From assembly GCA_961205875.1 (NCBI GenBank), contig OY540810.1, positions 28,024,001 to 28,088,000 of the forward strand: 64,000 nucleotides of DNA. Reading direction: 5' to 3'. The translations under genes were made by a program, and so were the position numbers. The notes beneath the pieces are model-generated. The model saw nothing but the letters and a program-made list of their open reading frames with translations. It searched no databases and had not been told where the DNA came from. Shown piece after piece: positions 57,175 through 64,000 of this stretch (position 1 is the stretch's first letter; every line of letters begins with the position of its first letter). The stretch comes from Sialis fuliginosa (Eukaryota; Arthropoda; Insecta; Megaloptera; Sialidae).

Positions 57175-59289
57175 CTGTTCTATGTAATAAAAAAATACAA
57201 TTCTATTTTATAATTCTTTATATAAAAAAATAGTCCACCGTGCAAAACGAGCGAAGGTTTATGTTTGGAAATATTATTTATTTGAAATTTTATGATGTAC
57301 CTACCTAATCAATACTTAGTTACTGAAAATAATGTGTACATTTCAATATAATTAATAAATTCGCAATTTTTTTTTGTTCAAAACGTACGAACTCTGATAA
57401 AATTTTAGCAGTACACCACTGAACATAATTATTTAAAAGGAACTAAATAAATATGATAATTGTAGATGTGTTAAAACAATTTTCATATTCTATATATAAG
57501 AAACTAGCATAATATTATATTTTAAAAGTGGTGTTAACTGTGACCTTTGTGCATGAACAGTGGTAGAAAATCGAAAGTAATGGTTTGTTCATAAATAATA
57601 CATCAAATATTTAATTCAACAGTGCCATTCTGCGCGAGAAATGTTCTCTTTACAAACACCAGCCGATAATGTTTTTACATCAAAGATATCTTATCGGGAA
57701 TAAGAATAAGAGCAATAATATAAAAATTGATACGTCTTTATGGACATTTACATAAATGTCTCGTTTATAAACATTCAAATCGGTTGTCGACGGTAGCGAC
57801 AATGGCGGACTGCGGACAGCGCTCGCATTACAATAGCGCCCTTTGTGCGCTACGTGAACTGGCACAAGCGTTGCGTCTATTTATTCTTATTATTTTCACC
57901 AGAAATTGCCACTGTGTGGCAAACCGCGAATAAAAGCTTACAGAACAGCGTTTTGAATTTTTTATCTCTCGGAGAACACAAGTTTTGCGAGCTGGTCTAT
58001 ATGTACAGGGTAGATCGTCTTCCACTGGAAGTTCTGATCTAAAAAAGTTTACTCTGATATATTTTTATATGCGCAATAGGTTTCCTTTAAACACCTGCCA
58101 AAGAAAATTGTATAGATATCTTCTTTAAGTTGATTTCTTTTTTGCTATTTTAAAACATCATTACCCAAAAATGCAAAATGCAATCATTTAAATTAAATTG
58201 CAATCCAGTGGCTTTAAATATGTAATATTACAGAAAAAATTTTTAATAAATATATTTATGTTTGATTATCCTTTTTTAAATACGTAACAGTTATTGATTT
58301 ACTAAAGATTTTTGATTTAAAAATAAATAAATATGACCTTTATTTATTATTGTGTATTAATTGCTAGTTAAACTATTTTTTTAAATGTATTACTTAATTT
58401 ATTAATTTATTACTTATTACTTTAATACAGCTCTTATTTTTGGGTTCTATATCTATTTGAACAAATTGGTGTTCAAATAAATAATTATTTATTCTCAGCA
58501 TAAAACACACAAGAAATGCCGCAGTTATTATTTATATATTTAAATAAAATAGCCATGCAAAAAACAAATTTAGGCCCATGTGTAATATATCATGCATAGA
58601 TCACAAAAACCTGAAATTAAAAAAGTACCTAAAAACCAACGCACACCACGATCCGTCACTGTCGCGCAGTAGTAGACCACTAGCGCGGGTTTCGGGCAGA
58701 GTGGGGGTAATACACACACACACATACGTACAGACACTCATGTGTACACAAATATACATACACACAGAGCGAGCTTGTCTCCCACCAGCCTCCTGCGATT
58801 AATTGTTGTTATGTGAATTTGTCTTTATTAAAACAAATGTGAGTTATTTGTCTTTCTCAAACCCCTTTTTATTATATCTACTATTTATATAGGTTGTCTG
58901 GCGTTTTGTTAAAAGTATATTGTATATATAAATATTGACTCTAAATACCGATACATGTGTCAATTTTTTTATAGGACAATTTCAATATTACATGATAGAA
59001 ATTACGTCAAAGAAACATTGTGCACCATTTTTATTTTAAATTTGTTTATTGCAGAATTTTTTTAGTTGATGTGACTACACTTTTTATACATGTTTTTTTT
59101 GTATCTGGCTATTGTTATTATTTTTACGTAAAATATTGTGATTAAATAAATTAAAATTAAGTTATTTATTTTTTACCAGACACTAAGAATTTTGAAGAAG
59201 AAGAAATTCAAACTAAAAATTTAAGCAGCTATTACATGGTGAAATACGAATCTGACGAAAAGTTTGTGTAGTATATTTTTATAGAGAAT
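57175..59289. other. AT-rich stretch with two GC-richer islands
   Basis: Island 1 (57610-58030) has 'acaatggcggactgcggaca', 'gcgctcgcattacaatagcg', 'gtgcgctacgtgaactggca'; both strands are open for 60-68 codons, but no domain is recognisable. Island 2 (58640-58800) has 'gtcactgtcgcgcagtagta' and a CA-rich microsatellite (58710-58765). Neither repeats in the window. They may be conserved regulatory or non-coding exonic sequence. Confidence 0.35.
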
Positions 59290-59470
59290 TTAGTCACCAT
59301 TAATAGAAATAAGGTGAAAACTGATTTTTGCCCCTTCCGCGACTCCGGGAGAAATCTTAATATTTCTTAATGACACCTTAAAGAACTATTGGAAAACAAA
59401 TCATGTATTTTTTTTGACATTTGCAATTTCTGTCAACTCGACACCTGACCTATATGAAGTTTTTATAATT
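59290..59470 (+). repeat. Dispersed repeat I, copy I1
   Basis: 'gatttttgccccttccgcga', 'atatttcttaatgacacctt', 'aaagaactattgg' match in order copy I2 at 62100-62260 ('aattttgtcccttcctccac', 'gaatttctaaatgacatctc', 'aaagaactatttaaa'). Confidence 0.55.
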
Positions 59471-60144
59471 GCCTACAATTACAAAATAAAAATAAAAACA
59501 TATAATTGTAACACTTATTTTGAAAATACTATAGTAAAATAAGACGATACTTTACGATCAGTATTTTATGAAACAATTGTTATTTTAATAAATAATTTCC
59601 TGTTGATTTTGAGATGTTTCACTGTATAATACAAATGCATACCAACACACATGCGTCTGAACAAGTAATTCAAAACAAAACCTCCTTTAGCTACTTTAAT
59701 AATCACGAAAGTTGCCGAGACACCTGTACTATACATGCGTACCTAGTACGTATATATCAACAATATCCTATAGAAGATTACAGCATAAAACCGTCATACT
59801 GCGTAACAACATCATCAGCAACATCAGCCCTTAATGAGTATACAGAAGATAACGAAGCCAGGCTTTGGACAGGAACAGTGGAGGTTTATTACATACCACC
59901 CACCTCACCCCGTATGCTAACATGCATTAAGGTGGTACTTTTATATACACCGTAACTTTACTTGATAAAAACTCTACATCCATTTCCCTGTTGACGCTGT
60001 GGATGTAACACATCTGTGGCTTTCTTGAGGTTATGTTTAGGAACAGCATTGGTTAACTATTTTTGTGTCGTGTTTTTAATACATAAATCAAAATATTTAG
60101 TTTTGTACTTTGTATATTTGTGATATTTGAACTGTTCGAATGTC
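59471..60144. other. Stretch with a 113-codon open frame, probably accidental
   Basis: The frame at 59614-59955 has low hydrophobic order and no recognisable motif. The region is less AT-rich than its surroundings ('agaagataacgaagccaggc') and has no repeat partner here, so a decayed exon cannot be excluded. Confidence 0.25.
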
Positions 60145-60350
60145 AGTGACTATATATACAGGATAGTCTGGTTTGGGATACAAATATTTGAGGAGCTGAT
60201 TCTTTGGCTCATTGTGAGTAAAAAAATATACAGAAAGAGAGAGCTTATCTTCAACACCCTCTTAGCTACAGGATGTTTAAAAAGTTCCTTCAGAGTAGTG
60301 CTTACAAACAAAGATTATCTCATAACTTCAAAAGTAACGTAACTAGAGCA
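60145..60350 (+). repeat. Probable dispersed repeat ('gaggagctgattctttggct')
   Basis: 'tatatacaggatagtctggt', 'gctcattgtgagtaaaaaaa', 'tacaggatgtttaaaaagtt' and 'gattatctcataacttcaaa' have the style of insect dispersed repeats that start near a 'tacagg' word. No second copy in the window. The 71-codon ORF is a reading through it. Confidence 0.35.
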
Positions 60351-62099
60351 TTCAAAATGATTCAGTTTCATAGGTAATTATAACTAATTAGCGTTATTGC
60401 TAGCCGTGTTTCCAGTTCAGAATTATTGCTCATCAAAATCAAAAAACATATTTCTTTTTTTGAAATTTTTTATGAAAATAACATTTTTCTCCAAATATAC
60501 CTACAATATGTGGTATTTTTTATCATTATTTTGGTGTGTCATAATGTAACCTACAAATTCACCATACAAAAATTAAACTTGGCTCTTACAGTTTTCCAGT
60601 TATAAATTTATCTAAATGTATCCCCAAAGTGACTATTTTGCTACCTACCCTATTAAATGAAAGAGTCATACACATTTTTTATTTATAATTACATAATTAC
60701 GCTTTGAGCACCTATTGTAGTATTAAAATTATGTAAATTATCATTAATAATAAAATTATAATAATAATAGTATTCAAACTTATCTTCAGCGATGTATTAT
60801 AAAGAAATTGATTTAGAACAAAACCTTACCAAACGTTTTCTACAGGGTTTCAAGTCATAATAAACTTAATTTAGATTTTAAATCAGTGGTTATAAGTTTA
60901 ATGATAATATGAAGCGGCTGCCCTTTGTATAGTGTACACCAATTACTACTGTTTTAAAATTAAAATATTTTATAAATTTAAATAACTTTATTAATTGTAT
61001 ATGTATGTCAATAATTTTAACAGTTCCCTCCTAATTATTACCAATAACTTTCTGTTAGTTTCTGTACGAGAACATGGTCAATGTTTTGAAATAGTTCTTT
61101 TGTAAAATGAATTAGAACGATACTAGATTTTTTAACACTTTGTTTGACTCAACTGAAATGATGAATTGTGAAGCAAAGAAAAGAGTAACTTTTTGTGTAT
61201 GTGCGTTTTTGGCCGAAGTAATCTCAAAAACTACTGAACCAATTTTGATGAAACCTGCACCAACTTGAAATTTCAGAAGTGCTATACATGTATAATCACG
61301 CTATCGCTCAAAATAGTTGAGAAGATAACACCGGGCCTTATAACAAAGTATTATTTATTTATAAACTGATATATTACATTATGTTTAATTATATAAAATG
61401 TCTCTCCTCATAAATAAGCAAATTTTGTTTCTACTAAAATAATATAAGATATATGTACACAAATTATCCATTTAGAATCCAAAACAAGTAACTATTTTTA
61501 AATATTGTTTTTCGGATAATATATTTTACATATATTACTACATACATTATAAAATAACAGCCTCATTCAGCGACCATTGTTTCAATGAGAAAAGTAGACA
61601 ATGTTGAAAATGTAAATCAATCAAAAGGTAAATTAATAACAAAAATCGATCATTGGATGTCTGCTTTTTTAAATTATACTGCATAAAGCGAAATAATTTA
61701 AAATTTACGTCATAAAATGAATGAAAAATATGATCGATTATATTCATACATGTATGTATTTGTAAGTATATGAAAAATCATTTATTATTTGAAGCCAACT
61801 ACAATTCCAAACTGAATTCCAAGTTGGAATTAGTTTTGCCTGTTTATTAGTTTTCAAACACAGTTTGAATTATGTGTTTTCTATTCTTATTCTATTTCTT
61901 TTTTCGTTGTTTGAGAAATTTGTAAACTGAATGTTCAGAAAATAAAGTAATGGAAAAATATCTGAAATAGTATGTTATTTTATTTTCTTTGGCATATATC
62001 TGCAATGTTATCGAGCATAGTGAAGATTTAATATAAAAATTTAATACAATTTTTATAAATTACAAAACAATCGACAAATGTTTCATTACATATAACAGT
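60351..62099. other. AT-rich stretch with one old dispersed repeat
   Basis: At 61170-61340 'caaaaactactgaaccaatt' and 'agaagataacaccgggcctt' form a repeat of the 'actgaaccgat' style. The rest shows nothing supportable. Confidence 0.4.
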
Positions 62100-62260
62100 A
62101 GCTGAGAAATCGTACGAAAACTAAATTTTGTCCCTTCCTCCACCTAATTAAAAATCTTTAGAATTTCTAAATGACATCTCAAAGAACTATTTAAAAAGAA
62201 TCTTGCGATAATTACCTATTTTTGCAATTTCCTTTACTTATAATAAATGCATTACAAAAG
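62100..62260 (+). repeat. Dispersed repeat I, copy I2
   Basis: Matches I1 over about 130 bp (see 59290). A run of about 12 C follows at 62281. Confidence 0.55.
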
Positions 62261-62929
62261 TTTCTATACTCTTCTATTATCCCCCCCCCCCCATCTTCAA
62301 TGGTACTAACCCTAGATTTAATACTGGTTATAAAAATATCACCCCCATGGAGAAAATGAGAAATCGGCGCCTATGACTGAGAAATAGGCAGAGCCCAGAT
62401 ATTTATATATGAGTATGACAAAAATTTGTTCTATTTCAATTTAATTAAACCCAAACTATACAGATAAGATTAACAGTTAAATATGAAATAAATCTACAAC
62501 ATTTAAGAGAATTGAAAACACGTAGAAGAGTGGACATGCAGTACACAATTCATAGATAAACTAAGAGCAACATATTAGATGTTGTGATAGAGCAATTGGA
62601 AGAAAAACGAAAAACCGGCGGCAGCGGAGATTTATGGAGACCGGAAATTGACGCTCGTACAAGTTATTTTCGACGCGAAAAAATATATATATACATTTTA
62701 TCCATTTGTGGACGATTTCGCACGTAGATAAACCTCTTACATTAAATTTTACAATCATCGTACAACGCAAAACAATTCTATATTTTTAGACTTGAGCTTT
62801 TACGGTAGTTGTATTCAATGAATGTATTTAGTTCTTGCGTTGTGTTTGGGTGATTTTTTTTATACGTGTATTTATGGTTTTTTACTTTTTAAGGTTTCAT
62901 AAAAAACTTGGAACCCTTATAATTTCATC
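62261..62929. other. AT-rich stretch with poly-C run
   Basis: Poly-C at 62281-62292, then 'gagaaatcggcgcctatgac'. A 'gaaaaaccggcggcagcgga' patch at 62608 is slightly GC-rich. Nothing else seen. Confidence 0.4.
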
Positions 62930-63045
62930 TGTAGGCTTTCGTGGCCGTTTTCCATAGTAGCTAACTCCGACATGAGAGTCGAAACGTCAAGTGTAAAAAA
63001 AATACGACAACGTGGACAACAGCCCGAAAAGTTAGCTACCTTATA
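62930..63045 (+). repeat. Dispersed repeat E, copy E2
   Basis: 'tctgtaggctttcgtggccg', 'cgacatgagagtcgaaacgt', 'aacgtggacaacagcccgaa'. The best-preserved copy; E1 at 3095 is more decayed. The GAAACGTC core recalls Penelope-like element termini. Confidence 0.55.
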
Positions 63046-63174
63046 ATTTCACTTTGCCCCATTTGTATGTCGGTCTGTCTATATAAATTTTATACCGATT
63101 AAGATTAAATTTGGTATACGGACGTAGATTGATGACCCAAAAAGAGAAATGATGAGATTTTTGAAAAAGAAAGT

Positions 63175-63735
63175 TTTTTGGACCCCCTTCTCATAGACTG
63201 AAAAGTATATTCAAAAAAATGTTTTCACTTATCTCATTTAATGAAAAGAACTCCTAAAAAGCAACAAAAATTTCAAATGAGCTTTTGATTTTAACCCTTC
63301 AGCAACGACATATTTGCGTTCAAAGTCGTTATCAGAGCGCCCCACCCCCTCTTTAATTTCTAAACTATCAGTTCAAAAATTCTGAAAAAAATCAAGAGTG
63401 TTGATTTTAATTAGTAATTCTAATGAAAATTATAACGAATCCTGTCAAAACAATTTTTGGACCCCCTTCCCATAGACTGAAAAGTGAACTCAGATTTTTT
63501 TTCATTTGCCCCATTGAGTGGAATATTTTTAGATAGGTTTCCTAAAATGATTTAAAAAAAATGTTATATGACCTTTTGATTTTAACCCTTCAGTCACAAT
63601 TTATTTGCTTTTAAATATCGTTATCACCCCCAGTCCTTTAATTTCTAAACTATCAATTCAAAAAATCTGAAAATGTTCCAAAATGTAGATTTTAATTAGT
63701 ACTTTCAATGAAAATTATATCAAACGCTGAACCAA
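63175..63735 (+). repeat. 279-bp tandem pair (diverged)
   Basis: GGACCCCCTTCTCATAGACT at 63180 and GGACCCCCTTCCCATAGACT at 63459 begin two copies that agree at 'ccttttgattttaaccct', 'tttctaaactatcagttcaa', 'gattttaattagta', 'tgaaaattata'. Diverged, with gaps. The right-hand copy ends at about 63735; a third, if any, would lie outside. Confidence 0.75.
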
Positions 63736-64000
63736 AAATATAATCTCGAGATTTCAACGAAATAACACGTTTTGTTTAGTGTCTATAACACTCTACAGTT
63801 AAAACGGTGAAACTTAATTAAATTAAACATTTATGTTTTTGTATACAGTTAATGCACTAGAATTTTTGAAAAGCATCACTAAATCGGAAACAAATGTTCA
63901 ATTTTTTTGAAACAGGAAAAAATATTTTGATTAAAAGTTGTATAGAAAGAAATTTATATAATTTATATTCAGTGGTGGACTAGAGGGAGTCCGTATAATA
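63736..64000. other. AT-rich stretch to window edge
   Basis: Nothing recognised. 'cagtggtggactagagggag' near 63971 may be the start of a hAT-like end cut off by the window edge. Confidence 0.35.

Noticed and set aside
59614..59955. 113-codon plus-strand ORF as a gene
   Set aside because: No motif, no splice-like or promoter context, and composition near that expected from the slightly less AT-rich sequence. Left as non-genic with a note.

Overview
The window is AT-rich eukaryotic DNA with no operons, no ribosome-binding-site-spaced genes and no ORF above about 120 codons that is not explained by a repeat. It looks like an insect intergenic region or a very large intron. Signs of an insect are pogo, hAT, PIF/Harbinger-type and other terminal-inverted-repeat (TIR) DNA elements, the widespread 'acggaaccctcaaaa' and 'actgaaccgatat' dispersed repeats, and a 'cgagcgaagccacggg' tail of a kind familiar from Lepidoptera. 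The order is not certain: Lepidoptera is my first guess and Hemiptera is possible. I find no convincing host protein-coding gene, no tRNA, no rRNA and no CRISPR. The only protein-level signals are decayed transposase fragments, one THAP-like fragment and two duplicated exon-like pieces of unknown identity.

Layout. 0-7 kb: an inverted-repeat MITE (A1), a palindromic repeat and a relatively GC-rich non-repetitive island (3.7-4.0 kb). 7-14 kb: two hAT-type MITEs with readable target-site duplications (7229-7508, 10566-10995), a common dispersed repeat, the ~0.8-kb repeat K1 and a PIF/Harbinger-like MITE (C1). 15.9-22.3 kb: a ~700-bp near-perfect foldback, a cgtccataaat-type MITE, and a 2.1-kb pogo element (18689-20820) whose transposase has lost its catalytic middle, flanked by copies of repeat K. 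22-34 kb: mostly unremarkable AT-rich DNA with MITE A2 and two promoter-like spots. 34-45 kb: repeat-dense. It holds two MITEs full of TCACTRATT motifs, an exon-like tandem duplication, two AT-microsatellite elements, a ~408-bp tandem repeat inside another diverged array, and a 38-bp satellite with a 186-bp higher-order period. 46-57 kb: nested elements (B inside A4; palindromic element D inside Harbinger-like C2), a hAT MITE with a perfect 8-bp duplication, a hAT transposase C-terminus pseudogene and a 268-bp tandem duplication. 57-64 kb: sparse, with degraded dispersed repeats and a 279-bp tandem pair at the right edge.

The window reads as a record of DNA-transposon activity. Insertion order can be read directly at two places: B went into an A element, and D went into a Harbinger-like MITE whose unoccupied counterpart C1 lies in the same window. 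The best candidates for something undescribed are element D with its iterated 38-bp palindrome, and the link between the 38-bp satellite and dispersed elements that share its core next to an AT microsatellite. All similarity statements are by eye; no database search was done.
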